A stretch of DNA of 64,000 nucleotides from Maritimibacter alkaliphilus (GTDB taxonomy: Bacteria > Pseudomonadota > Alphaproteobacteria > Rhodobacterales > Rhodobacteraceae): positions 1 through 64,000 of the forward strand of contig NZ_JAHVIT010000006.1 in the NCBI RefSeq assembly GCF_019801605.1. The letters run 5' to 3'. Below, in pieces: positions 1 through 7,700 of the stretch. The notes under the pieces were generated by a model that was not told the DNA's origin, did not search any database, and worked only from the letters and a program-made list of their open reading frames with translations. A program made the position numbers and the translations under genes. Numbering within the stretch: position 1 is the stretch's first letter; every line of letters starts with the position of its first letter.

Positions 1-140
1 TCTGAAAACACGAAAGGAGATCAAAGCCAAAACCATCGAGAAGCGCCGCTTGCTGCATCGCCAGACCGCGGCATAGACTGAAACCACAACGAGCCAGGCC
101 CTCCGTTCTCGATCAGGCCCTCGTGTCCCAAATCATCTGA

Positions 141-335
141 CGACGGACAATCCTGAACTTCACGGGCAGCGGTCGAATGATCGAGATCCGGCAGATCAAA
201 TATTTGAACAGCATCCTCGAGCAGGACCACCGCTTCATCAAACGGGTCACCCGCCCGATGACGGGCTTAAAGGCGTTCCATTCGGCAGCCGCCACAATCG
301 CCGGCAGCGAGACCGATCACATGATCCGCAAAGGT
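141..335 (+). pseudogene. IS6-family transposase remnant (C-terminal part)
   Basis: An in-frame stretch reads IEIRQIKYLN-SILEQDHRFIKR, then RPMTGLKAF and ending HMIRKG. This is the signature of the C-terminal catalytic part of IS6/IS26-family DDE transposases. The Glu of LEQDHR corresponds to the third acidic residue of the DDE triad. A stop codon lies directly upstream in frame (138-140). After HMIRKG the reading no longer resembles the family. The N-terminal half with the first two Asp residues is absent and no terminal inverted repeats were found. It is a decayed fragment with no function of its own, marking past IS activity at this end of the window. Confidence 0.7.
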
Positions 336-447
336 CGCATCGCGGCCGGTTCATTGCATCACCCGTCGGCCTGCGCGCGCCATATCCGCTTTCCAAGGCG
401 AACGGGACAGGGTACGCACCCCGATCCTTGGAAGGGTTGGGACGATC

Positions 448-993
448 ATGGCGCAGAATGCCACCATCTACAAAATCGAACTCACCGTGTCGGACATGGA
501 CCGCCACTACTACGAGACGCACAAGCTGACCGTGGCGAAACATCCCTCCGAGACCGACGAACGGCTGATGGTCCGCCTCGTCGCTTTCGCCCTGAATGCC
601 CACGAGCATCTGGAACTGGCCAAGGGGCTCTCTACCGATGACGAGCCCGACATCTGGCAGAAGAGCCTGAGCGGCGAGATCGATCTCTGGGTGACCCTCG
701 GACTGCCGAGCGAGAAGGTGATCCGGCAATCCTGCAGCAAGGCGGGCAAGGTGATCGTCTATCCCTATGGCGGACGCACCGCCGATGTGTGGTGGGACAA
801 GGTCGGCGGCAGCACCAGCCGGTTCGACAACCTGCAGGTGGTCAACCTCTCCGAGACCGACACGGCCGCGCTGGCGAGGCTGGCCGGTCGGACGATGAAG
901 CTGCAGGTCAACATCCAGGATGGCGACGTGATGGTCGGCGTCGATGACAGCGCCGTCTACCTGACGCCGGAGACGTGGAAAGGCGCGGCCTGA
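448..993 (+). CDS. yaeQ: YaeQ family protein
   Basis: The 181-residue product has the full length and fold signature of the YaeQ family (PD-(D/E)XK nuclease-like fold, physiological role poorly defined). It begins MAQNATIYKIELTVSDMDRH and continues with HKLTVAKHPSET and ERLMVRLVAFAL, then the GEIDLWVTLGLP and VWWDKV blocks typical of the family. It stands alone: an IS remnant lies upstream and a long gap follows before the next gene. Recognition of the family is confident. Function is not inferable from context. Confidence 0.9.
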   Translation: MAQNATIYKIELTVSDMDRHYYETHKLTVAKHPSETDERLMVRLVAFALNAHEHLELAKGLSTDDEPDIWQKSLSGEIDLWVTLGLPSEKVIRQSCSKAGKVIVYPYGGRTADVWWDKVGGSTSRFDNLQVVNLSETDTAALARLAGRTMKLQVNIQDGDVMVGVDDSAVYLTPETWKGAA

Positions 994-1020
994 CCGGCCG
1001 CGGGCCCGGTTCCCTTCGCC

Positions 1021-1069
1021 GCAGGGCGCAGGGCGCAGGGCGCAGGGCGCAGGGCGCAGGGCGCAGGGC
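1021..1069. repeat. seven-copy 7-bp tandem repeat (GCAGGGC)n
   Basis: Seven perfect head-to-tail copies of GCAGGGC follow the yaeQ stop codon. Perfect conservation of all copies suggests recent slippage. The array is non-coding and could vary in copy number between isolates. Confidence 0.9.
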
Positions 1070-1277
1070 CAACCGGCCACCCTACGCCCCGCGAGACCAC
1101 ATGATTCCGGTCTCCCGGCCCGGGATCGCAGGTGGCGACAAGGGCTCAGACCCGGACTCGCGCCTCTTCTCCACATTTTCCTGTGCCGTTCAAAACCGCG
1201 GGGCGGTTCTGGTAAGCCGTTGCCCCGTCTTCGCTTTCGAATGGCCCGTCGCCGAAGCGTCCACCTCCGGGGCCTCA

Positions 1278-1303
1278 GCACTTCTGCACTTCTATACAGA
1301 AGT
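1278..1303. promoter_or_regulatory. candidate operator for the downstream GntR regulator
   Basis: A perfect 6-4-6 inverted repeat, ACTTCT-ATAC-AGAAGT (1288-1303), overlaps the second of two adjacent direct copies of GCACTTCT (1278-1293). It lies 50-70 bp before the GntR start codon, next to a TTGACT -35-like hexamer. GntR/HutC proteins commonly bind short palindromes in their own promoters, so autoregulation is the likely use. This is an inference from position and symmetry. Confidence 0.45.
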
Positions 1304-1355
1304 AGTTGACTCGCAGTTTCAGCCAAATTACCCGTTGCGCCGGGAAGGAGGCGCC

Positions 1356-2087
1356 ATGATGTCACCCGACAGACTTGAACAGGACAACCGCTTGCCGGCG
1401 TATCTGCGCCTGCGCGACCGGATCGCCGCACGTGTCGCCGCCGGAGAGTGGACCGCGGAGGTCGCGCTGCCGTCCGAGAATGTCTTTGCCCGCGAGGAAG
1501 GCCTTTCGGTCGGCACCGTGCGCAAGGCGCTCCAGCAACTGGTCTCCGAAGGGCTGCTGGAACGGCGCCAGGGCGCCGGGACCTTCCTGCGCAAGCCCGC
1601 CTTCGAGCCGACGCTGTTCCGGTTCTTCGCATTGCAGGACGCGGACCGCGCCAAGACCATTCCGGTCAGCCGTCTTGTGGCCCGCAGCCTTCAGACCGCC
1701 CCCGCCGAGGTCGCCGAGGTTCTCGGCACCGCGGACTGCATCCGCATCGACCGCCTGCGCCTGCTCAAGGACCAGCCGATCCTGTCCGAGGAAATCTGGC
1801 TGCCGCGCGCCCGGTTCGACGGGATCGAGACCGTGGCCGAGGGCGAGATCGGACCGCTGCTCTATCCCTTCTACCTCGAACGCTTCGGCACATTTGTCGC
1901 CCATGCGGAAGACGAGGTGAGCTTTGCCACCCCGCCCGCGGAGATCGCGCGGCGCCTCGGGCTGGCCGCCGACGCATTCGTCGCGGTGATCGAACGCACG
2001 GCCTTTGCCCTCGACGGCAGCGCCATCGAATGGCGCCGCGCGATGGGACCCGCGCGCAGCTTCCGTTACCGCAGCCGCATCGGCTGA
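1356..2087 (+). CDS. GntR family transcriptional regulator, HutC subfamily
   Basis: The 243-residue protein has a winged-helix GntR domain at about residues 15-78 (LPSENVFAREEGLSVGTVRKAL, wing ERRQGAGTF). A UTRA effector-binding domain follows to the C-terminus, placing it in the HutC group that senses small organic ligands. I chose the ATG preceded by GGAAGGAG over the much longer upstream open frame, whose extra residues are encoded by the heptamer repeat. The next genes on the same strand are an amidohydrolase and a MatC-like carrier, which it probably controls together with itself. Confidence 0.9.
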   Translation: MMSPDRLEQDNRLPAYLRLRDRIAARVAAGEWTAEVALPSENVFAREEGLSVGTVRKALQQLVSEGLLERRQGAGTFLRKPAFEPTLFRFFALQDADRAKTIPVSRLVARSLQTAPAEVAEVLGTADCIRIDRLRLLKDQPILSEEIWLPRARFDGIETVAEGEIGPLLYPFYLERFGTFVAHAEDEVSFATPPAEIARRLGLAADAFVAVIERTAFALDGSAIEWRRAMGPARSFRYRSRIG

Positions 2088-2186
2088 TCCGTTTCCCGGC
2101 CCGATGCCCCCGCATCCGGCCGTCCATAGGGCTCGAGCGCGTCCTCCCCGCGCTCGCCCGACTTCCCGGCCCCTCCTCGGAGCCCT

Positions 2187-2206
2187 CCTCTCCCCTCCGG
2201 GAGAGG
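2187..2206. terminator. GC-rich hairpin between GntR gene and amidohydrolase gene
   Basis: A perfect 8-bp stem (CCTCTCCC / GGGAGAGG) with a CTCC loop sits in the 157-bp gap. No T-tract follows, so it may be a weak terminator or an mRNA-processing hairpin separating the regulator from the catabolic genes. Confidence 0.4.
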
Positions 2207-2244
2207 GGTCGGGACAGTATTGCCCACGCGCAGAAGGACCCGAC

Positions 2245-3066
2245 ATGACAGACAGTCTCCCGATGACCGGCATCGACACACACGCGCATATCTTCGACCC
2301 CGATGCGCCGATGGCGCCCGGACGCCGCTATGCGCCGACCTATGTCGCCTCGGTCACCTCGTGGCTGTCCCACATGGAAGAGGCCGGGATCAGCCACGGG
2401 GTGCTGGTCCAGCCCAGCTTCTACGGCACCGACAACGCCCTGATCGCCGAGGCGCTTGCCGAACATCCCGGGCGGCTGCGTGGCATTGCCGTCGTCGATC
2501 CCGACGTGTCGGAGGCGACGCTCGCCCGGCTTGACGCGCAGGGCTTCGTCGGGGCGCGGCTGAACCTCGTCGGGCGGGAGCTGGAGGACTATTCCGGCGC
2601 GGCGTGGCAGGCCTTCTTCCGGCGCCTCGCCGGGATCGGCTGGCAGGTCGAGATCCAGCGCGCCTTCGAGGATTTCGCCTTGCTCCTGCCTGCCCTCGCC
2701 CCCTCGGGCTGTGCGGTGATGATCGACCATTTCGGCCTGCCGCAGGGCGGGATCGACGCCGCGAACCCGGCCCATGCAGCCGTCCTCGACGCGCTGCGCG
2801 CCGCGCCCAATGCCTGGGTGAAGCTCTCGGCCCCCTACCGCAGCGATCAGTCTGCCGCGCAGGCCACCACGTCCCTGCGCCACCTGCGCGAGGCGCTCGG
2901 CGGCATGGAACGTTTCGTCTGGGGCAGCGACTGGCCCCACACCCAGCATGAAACCGTCACCGACTATTCCGAACAGGTGGAGCGGATGCGAACGCTGCTG
3001 CCCGATCCCGCCGATCGGCGCCGCGTCCTCGTCGAGACCCCGGCCGCGCTGTTCCGTTTCACCTGA
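2245..3066 (+). CDS. amidohydrolase-2 family metal-dependent hydrolase
   Basis: The 273-residue protein is a TIM-barrel amidohydrolase of the 2-pyrone-4,6-dicarboxylate lactonase / amidohydrolase-2 type. It has the N-terminal metal motif IDTHAHIFD (about residues 9-17), a central MIDHFGLP strand end and a C-terminal FVWGSDWPH (about 224-232) carrying the conserved Asp. These enzymes hydrolyse lactones or amides, or decarboxylate aromatic acids, in the cytoplasm. The exact substrate is not readable from sequence. It lies 27 bp ahead of a MatC-like carrier, so it probably acts on a dicarboxylate-type substrate imported by that carrier. Confidence 0.85.
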   Translation: MTDSLPMTGIDTHAHIFDPDAPMAPGRRYAPTYVASVTSWLSHMEEAGISHGVLVQPSFYGTDNALIAEALAEHPGRLRGIAVVDPDVSEATLARLDAQGFVGARLNLVGRELEDYSGAAWQAFFRRLAGIGWQVEIQRAFEDFALLLPALAPSGCAVMIDHFGLPQGGIDAANPAHAAVLDALRAAPNAWVKLSAPYRSDQSAAQATTSLRHLREALGGMERFVWGSDWPHTQHETVTDYSEQVERMRTLLPDPADRRRVLVETPAALFRFT

Positions 3067-3093
3067 CACTGTCCGCGAGACAAGGGAGGACCC

Positions 3094-4389
3094 ATGAGTC
3101 TCATCACCGTGCTGGCCATCGCCGCCGCCATCATCCTGGGATACAGGACGCGCATCAACATCGGCCTCTTCGCCATTGCCTTCGCCTATCTCATCGGCGC
3201 CTTCCTGATGGGCCTGAAGCCGTCCGAGATCATCGCCATGTGGCCGCTGAAGATCTTCTTCGTGATCTTCTCGGTCTGCCTGTTCTACAGCTTTGCCATG
3301 ATCAACGGCACGCTCGAAAAGCTGGCCGGCCACCTGCTCTACCTCTGCCGCGGCGCGCCCTGGCTGCTGCCCTACGCGGTCTTCATGACCGCCACGGTGA
3401 TCGCGGGCATGGGGGCAGGCTACTACACGGTGCTGGCCTTCATGGCCCCGATCACCCTGCTGCTCTGCCGCCGGACCGGCCTTGACCTGATCCTGGGCGG
3501 CATGGCGGTGAACTACGGCGCGCTTGGCGGGGCCAACTTCATGTCGAGCCAGTCGGGCATCATCTTCCGCGGGCTGATGACAAACGCGGGGATCGACCCC
3601 AACACGGCCTTCGTCAACACCGTGTCGATCTTTCTTGCGACCTTCCTGCTGCCGCTGGTGGTGATCACGCTCATGCTCTTCGTGACCGGCAAGCATCGCG
3701 ACCTGAGCGGCGCGATGGAGATCGACCGGCCCGAACCGCTGGACCGCAAGCAGCGCCAGACCCTCTGGCTGACGCTGATCATGATGGCGATCGTGCTTGC
3801 CGCGCCGCTGGCGCACCTGGCCCTGCCCGGAAACGAGACGGTGGCCTTCATCAACTCCAAGATCGACATCGGACTGATCGCCAGCATCTTCTCGGTCATC
3901 GCGCTGATGCTGAAGCTGGGCGACGAACGCAAGGCCATCGCCTCGCTGCCCTGGCCGACGCTGATCATGATCTGCGGCATGGGCATGCTCATCTCCGTGG
4001 CGATCAAGGCCGGTACGATCGACCAGCTTTCGGCCTGGATCAGCGGCACCATTCCCCCGGTCCTGATCCCGCTGAGCTTCGGCATCGTCGCGGCGATCAT
4101 GTCGCTCTTCGCCTCCACGCTGGGTGTGGTCACCCCCGCGCTGTTCCCGATGGTGCCGCCGCTGGCCGCGCAGCTCGACCTCAGCCCGATGCTGATGTTC
4201 ACGGCCATCGTGGTGGGTGCGCAGGCGACGTCGATCTCGCCCTTCTCCTCGGGGGGCAGCCTGATCCTCGGCTCCGCGCCGGATGCCGAGTTGCGCCACA
4301 GCCTCTTCACCCGGCTGCTGCTGCGTGCGGCGCCCCTGGGGTTCATCGCGGCCATGCTGCTGAACCTGGCACTGACCTTCCTGCTCTGA
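3094..4389 (+). CDS. MatC-like dicarboxylate carrier, SLC13/IT superfamily permease
   Basis: A 431-residue integral membrane protein with roughly 11-12 hydrophobic segments spread over its whole length. The first 140 residues (GLFAIAFAYLIGAFLMGLKPSEI and following) match the N-terminal domain of the dicarboxylate carrier MatC. The C-terminal half contains the SISPFSSGG segment typical of SLC13-like carriers. MatC-type proteins import malonate or related dicarboxylates. It follows the amidohydrolase with a 27-bp gap and is closed by a strong hairpin. The three genes GntR-hydrolase-carrier therefore look like one small catabolic unit. Confidence 0.85.
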   Translation: MSLITVLAIAAAIILGYRTRINIGLFAIAFAYLIGAFLMGLKPSEIIAMWPLKIFFVIFSVCLFYSFAMINGTLEKLAGHLLYLCRGAPWLLPYAVFMTATVIAGMGAGYYTVLAFMAPITLLLCRRTGLDLILGGMAVNYGALGGANFMSSQSGIIFRGLMTNAGIDPNTAFVNTVSIFLATFLLPLVVITLMLFVTGKHRDLSGAMEIDRPEPLDRKQRQTLWLTLIMMAIVLAAPLAHLALPGNETVAFINSKIDIGLIASIFSVIALMLKLGDERKAIASLPWPTLIMICGMGMLISVAIKAGTIDQLSAWISGTIPPVLIPLSFGIVAAIMSLFASTLGVVTPALFPMVPPLAAQLDLSPMLMFTAIVVGAQATSISPFSSGGSLILGSAPDAELRHSLFTRLLLRAAPLGFIAAMLLNLALTFLL

Positions 4390-4399
4390 TCTCAGGCGA

Positions 4400-4427
4400 C
4401 CCCGGGCGCTGTTTCCGGCGCCCGGGG
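4400..4427 (+). terminator. terminator after the MatC-like gene
   Basis: A perfect 10-bp GC stem (CCCCGGGCGC / GCGCCCGGGG) with an 8-nt loop starts 11 bp after the stop codon. The U-tract is missing, as is common in high-GC alphaproteobacteria. Confidence 0.7.
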
Positions 4428-4525
4428 CCTCCCCCACGCGACTTGTCCGCCCCCCCTCTCGCCACCCCTGCCGCCTCCCTGTCCCGGTGGCCCTCGAGTT
4501 GGGGCGGGCTCATGTCTCTGAACAC

Positions 4526-5155
4526 ATGTCTGCGCTCGTGACGGCCACCGGCCTCGCGTCCGCCGCGCAGGCCGACACCGAAAAGCGGATCACCTTCAAG
4601 CCGCGGGGCGCGGGGGACGCACAGGCGCTGACCACGCGATGGCTGGTCGACCAGTCCGCCGAGCGCACCGTCGGCACGCACAAGATCGAGGCCTTCTGGG
4701 CCGGCTCCATCGCCAAGACCCGTGAAATCCCCGAGGTGCTTGCCGCCGGCGTGGGCGATTTCGGGGACATCATCACCCCCTACGTCCGGGACCCCATGCC
4801 GCTCAACAACGCGGTGGGGGTCTTCATCCCGCAGCCGATGAATACCCTCGCGGTGGGGCAGTTCATGGAAGAGATGCACGCCACCTACCCGCAGTTCGAG
4901 GAGGAGTTGGCGAGCCAGAACCTCCATGCCTTCGGCTTCCGTCCGCTCGAGGATTACGGCCTGCTCTGCGCCAAGCCGGTGAAGAGCGTCACCGACATGA
5001 AGGGCCTGCGCATCCGGTCCCACGGCTTTGCCTATCCCAAGCTGATCGAGGCGCTCGGCGCCTCGCCGGTGTCGATCGCCCCCACCGAGGCCGCGCTCAA
5101 ACGGCTGCTCGTGGACAACCCCGCCAGACTTTGCGACTTCGGAGAGCTCTCATGA
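4526..5155 (+). pseudogene. truncated TRAP transporter solute-binding protein (DctP)
   Basis: The reading frame encodes about 209 residues of a DctP-family periplasmic receptor: QALTTRWLVDQSAERTVGTHKIEAF compresses the usual start. FWAGSIAKTREIPEVLAAGVGDFG and the later MKGLRIRSHG segment are clearly DctP. A normal family member has about 320-340 residues. Here the protein stops after KRLLVDNPARLCDFGELS, where the ligand-binding Arg/Trp region and the C-terminal lobe should follow. The signal peptide is short and poor. No membrane partners (DctQ/DctM) are present. Its stop codon overlaps the ATG of the next, also broken, gene. It is best read as a deletion remnant. Confidence 0.75.
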
Positions 5156-5951
5156 CCGGACGGCTTGACGGCAAGGTCCCCCTCATCACAGGCGCCAGTT
5201 GCATCGGCCCCGGCTGGGGCAACGGCCGCGCCGTCTGCGTGCGCTTTGCCGAGGAGGGGGCGAAGAGCTTCGCCGTCGACCTGCGCGCCGACACGATGGA
5301 CGAGACCCTGACCCGCACCCGCGACGCCGGTGGCGAGGTCGAGCCCCACCTCTGCGACGTGACCGACCCGGAACGAGTCGAGGCCATGGTGGCGGCCTGC
5401 CTCGCGCGCTTCAGCGAAGTCTACATCCTGATCAACAACCGCGGAGGCTCCTTCAAGGGCGCGCGGTGCAACTGTCCGAAGAGGACTGGGACCGGCAGAT
5501 GGATTTCAACCTGAAGTCGGTCTTCCTGACCTGCAAATCGGTGCTGCCGCACATGGAGGCGCAGGGCTCCGGCGCGATCGTCAACACCTCCTCGACCTCG
5601 GGCACCCGCTGGACCGGCGCGGCACAGGTGGCCAATGCCGCCTCGAAGGCGGCGGTGATCCAGTTCGGCAAGGTCACGGCAGTGGAATACGCGGCCAAGG
5701 GCGTGCGCGTGAACACGGTCGTTCCCGGGCAACTGCACACCCCGATGGTGGAGGCGCGCCTCGCGGGCCAGCGGGCGGGCGGTGACGTCGATGCGCTGCT
5801 GGCGCAGAGGCTGGCGCGCATCCCGATGGGCTGGATGGGCGACGGGCGCGACACCGCCAATGCCGCCCTTTTCCACGCCTCGGACGAGGCGCGATTCATC
5901 ACCGGGACCGAGATCGTCGTCGATGGCGGCATGTCGGTGCGCTGCGACTGA
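5152..5951 (+). pseudogene. short-chain dehydrogenase/reductase, frameshifted
   Basis: Two overlapping frames together encode one SDR of about 266 residues. The first frame gives the Rossmann start (LITGASCIGPGWGNGRA) up to LINNRGGSFKG. The second resumes with AVQLSEEDWDRQMDFNLKSV and runs to the usual end, IVVDGGMSVRCD. One missing nucleotide near 5461 would restore the family sequence KGGAVQLSEEDW. The catalytic YxxxK motif reads NAASK, so the active-site Tyr codon is now AAT (Asn). Frameshift plus loss of Tyr argue for a genuine pseudogene rather than a base-calling error. Confidence 0.8.
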
Positions 5952-5952
5952 G

Positions 5953-5978
5953 ACGCGGCGCGCGCAGGCGCGCCGCGT
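5953..5978. terminator. hairpin between convergent genes
   Basis: A 10-bp perfect stem, ACGCGGCGCG / CGCGCCGCGT, with a 6-nt loop starts just after the SDR stop codon. It lies 65 bp before the stop of the converging hydrolase gene, so it may serve both directions. Confidence 0.6.
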
Positions 5979-6042
5979 GATCGACACCGGTGACCCGCCT
6001 GCGGGTCGTGGCAGAGGACCGGCGCAGGAGGCGCCGCGCCGG

Positions 6043-6648
6043 TCACCGGGTCAGCAGCGTCGCCAGTGCGGCGATTTCGCCCTGCCGGATCTCGTGTCCG
6101 CCGTTATGCACCTCGGCCTGAACCTCTGCGCCCTGATCCCCGAACCAGCGCAGCAGGCGCTCGCTCTCGGGCCAGGGGCAGATCGGATCGCGCCGACCGG
6201 CGGTGATCAGCACCTCGCGCCCGGTCAGGTCGACCGGGGCAGGGTCCCACGGGATCAGCGGGTGCAGCAGGCCGATGCGGTCGAAGAGGTCCGGATGCGC
6301 CATGACCACCGAGGCAAGGATATTCGCCCCGTTGGAATAGCCGAAGCCATAGACCGGCACGCCCGGATGGGCCGCCTTCTGCGCGGCGACGAAGGCGGCC
6401 ATCTGCGCCGTCCGCCGGGCGAGGTCCGCCATGTCATAGACGCCCTCGCCGGTGCGGCGGAAGAAACGCGCCGCCCCGCCTTCCGAGACATCGCCTCGGG
6501 GCGAGACGATGCCCGCCCCGGGATGGATCTGGCGCAGGAGGTCGAAGAACTGGCTCTCGTCCCCGCCGGTGCCGTGAAAGGCAAAGATCAGCGGGGCCCC
6601 CGGATCGGGGGCACGGGTGCGGCTGATATAGCTGTTGGTCGATGTCAT
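6043..6648 (-). CDS. alpha/beta hydrolase, phospholipase/carboxylesterase type (MhqD-like)
   Basis: A 201-residue soluble alpha/beta hydrolase. The oxyanion region is FAFHGTGGDESQF, the nucleophile elbow is GFGYSNGAN (Ser about residue 107), and Asp of AGRRDPICP with His of HNGGHEI completes the triad. Length and motifs match the carboxylesterase group that includes Bacillus MhqD. The start 5 bp after the upstream ring-cleaving dioxygenase gene makes translation coupling likely. The pair resembles the mhqO/mhqD partnership involved in resistance to quinones and other electrophiles. That role is an inference from gene pairing. Confidence 0.85.
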   Translation of the reverse strand: MTSTNSYISRTRAPDPGAPLIFAFHGTGGDESQFFDLLRQIHPGAGIVSPRGDVSEGGAARFFRRTGEGVYDMADLARRTAQMAAFVAAQKAAHPGVPVYGFGYSNGANILASVVMAHPDLFDRIGLLHPLIPWDPAPVDLTGREVLITAGRRDPICPWPESERLLRWFGDQGAEVQAEVHNGGHEIRQGEIAALATLLTR

Positions 6649-6653
6649 GGCGA

Positions 6654-7586
6654 TCACGCTCCGAGTGCGGGCAGAAGCTCTTCGATCCGGTCGCGGTACG
6701 GCTCGTAGCGCGTCGGCAGTTTCAGCGCCTGCCCGAGATGTGCGGTGTCCTCGTCCCGGTCGAAGCCGGGTTCGTTGGTGGCAATCTCGAACAGCACCCC
6801 GCCGGGGGTGCGGAAGTAAATCGCCCAGAAGTAATCGCGGTCGATCACCGGGGTGACCTGGTAGCCCGTGTCGACCAGCGCCTCGCGCACCCGCAGCTGT
6901 GCTGCGCGGTCTTCGACCGCGAAGGCGATGTGGTGGACGGAGCCGGCCCCCTGCGCCGCCGCCTTGCCGCCCGGCACCGCCTCGAGGTCGATCGTGTCGG
7001 CGGCATTGCCACCCTCGATCCGGTAGCGGGTGACGGCGCCGTCGGTCTCGTCCTTCTGGTAGCCCATGAAGGTCAGCAGCTCGGCGGTGGCGGCGCTGTC
7101 GCGCAGCCGCATCCGGGCGCCGTGGAAGCCGAGGATGCCGGCCTCTTCCGGCACGCCCGCGCCGGTCCATGCGGTGCGGCCACGATCCGCAGCTTCAACC
7201 AGTGCAAAGCCGTCCCCGTCGGGGCCCGCGAAGTCCAGCCGGGCCTCGCCGAGGAAGCTGCCCTCGCTCAGCCCGGTGGCACCTGCGGAGGCCAGCCGAT
7301 CCTTCCAGTAGCCAAGCGCGCCTTGGGGCACGGCGAATTCGGTCACGCCGACCTCGCCGGTGCCGCGGCGCCCCTTCGGCATCTGGCCGAACGGGAAATA
7401 GGTCATCACCGAGCCCGGCGTGCCGATCTCGTCGCCGTAATAGAGGTGATAGACCTCGGGCGCGTCGAAGTTGACGGTCTTCTTGACCCGGCGCAGGCCA
7501 AGGGTGTCGGTGAAGAAGCGGTTGTTCTGGGCCGCGTCCGCCGCCATCGAGGTGACGTGGTGCAGGCCTTTGATGTCGGTGATCAT
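6654..7586 (-). CDS. VOC-family ring-cleaving dioxygenase (MhqO-like)
   Basis: A 310-residue protein made of two glyoxalase/VOC modules. Metal ligands are visible as His in the N-terminal GLHHVTS, His in SVHHIAFAV of the second module and Glu in GVLFEIATNEPG. The family includes hydroquinone-type extradiol dioxygenases such as MhqO and LinE-like enzymes. I prefer the ATG preceded by GGAGACAG. An ATG five codons upstream (to 7601) is possible but lacks a ribosome site. It is divergent from a LysR regulator with a palindromic site between them, so expression is probably LysR-dependent. Confidence 0.88.
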   Translation of the reverse strand: MITDIKGLHHVTSMAADAAQNNRFFTDTLGLRRVKKTVNFDAPEVYHLYYGDEIGTPGSVMTYFPFGQMPKGRRGTGEVGVTEFAVPQGALGYWKDRLASAGATGLSEGSFLGEARLDFAGPDGDGFALVEAADRGRTAWTGAGVPEEAGILGFHGARMRLRDSAATAELLTFMGYQKDETDGAVTRYRIEGGNAADTIDLEAVPGGKAAAQGAGSVHHIAFAVEDRAAQLRVREALVDTGYQVTPVIDRDYFWAIYFRTPGGVLFEIATNEPGFDRDEDTAHLGQALKLPTRYEPYRDRIEELLPALGA

Positions 7587-7651
7587 CTCTGTCTCCGTCA
7601 TGGGATGTTGCGTTGTCCCCAAGGTAGGGCGCGCCACAGCCTTTAAGAATA

Positions 7652-7676
7652 GAAATAGTTGGGCATTTACTATTTC
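7652..7676. promoter_or_regulatory. LysR-type operator in divergent promoter region
   Basis: A perfect inverted repeat GAAATAG-N11-CTATTTC lies between the divergent dioxygenase and LysR genes. It sits in the only AT-rich stretch of the gap and contains the T-N11-A type spacing expected of LysR recognition sites. It is 24 bp upstream of the LysR start codon. Confidence 0.7.
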
Positions 7677-7700
7677 GATGGATCGCAACAAACTGCCGCG

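Larger units (their letters stand above)
994..1355. other. intergenic region with tandem repeat and GntR operator
   Basis: This 362-bp gap between yaeQ and the GntR regulator holds a GC-rich tandem heptamer array in its first quarter. Its last 80 bp are more AT-rich and carry an inverted repeat and a possible -35 element (TTGACT, 1306-1311). No open frame with codon bias typical of this replicon was seen in it. Confidence 0.6.

Noticed and set aside
2-76. Short open frame at the left edge that would end a protein in LLHRQTAA
   Set aside because: Only 24 codons, no recognisable family, and an open frame of this length is expected by chance.
1021-1069. Tandem repeat considered as a CRISPR-like array
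   Set aside because: Unit is 7 bp without spacers and no cas genes are present. No CRISPR array was seen elsewhere.
975-1355. N-terminal extension of the HutC-type regulator through the heptamer array
   Set aside because: The extension is encoded by tandem repeats and the operator region. The ATG at 1356 has a strong ribosome site and matches the family start.
1765-4437. Minus-strand open frame of about 890 codons
   Set aside because: Antisense shadow of the GntR, amidohydrolase and MatC-like genes, whose family signatures are unambiguous on the plus strand.
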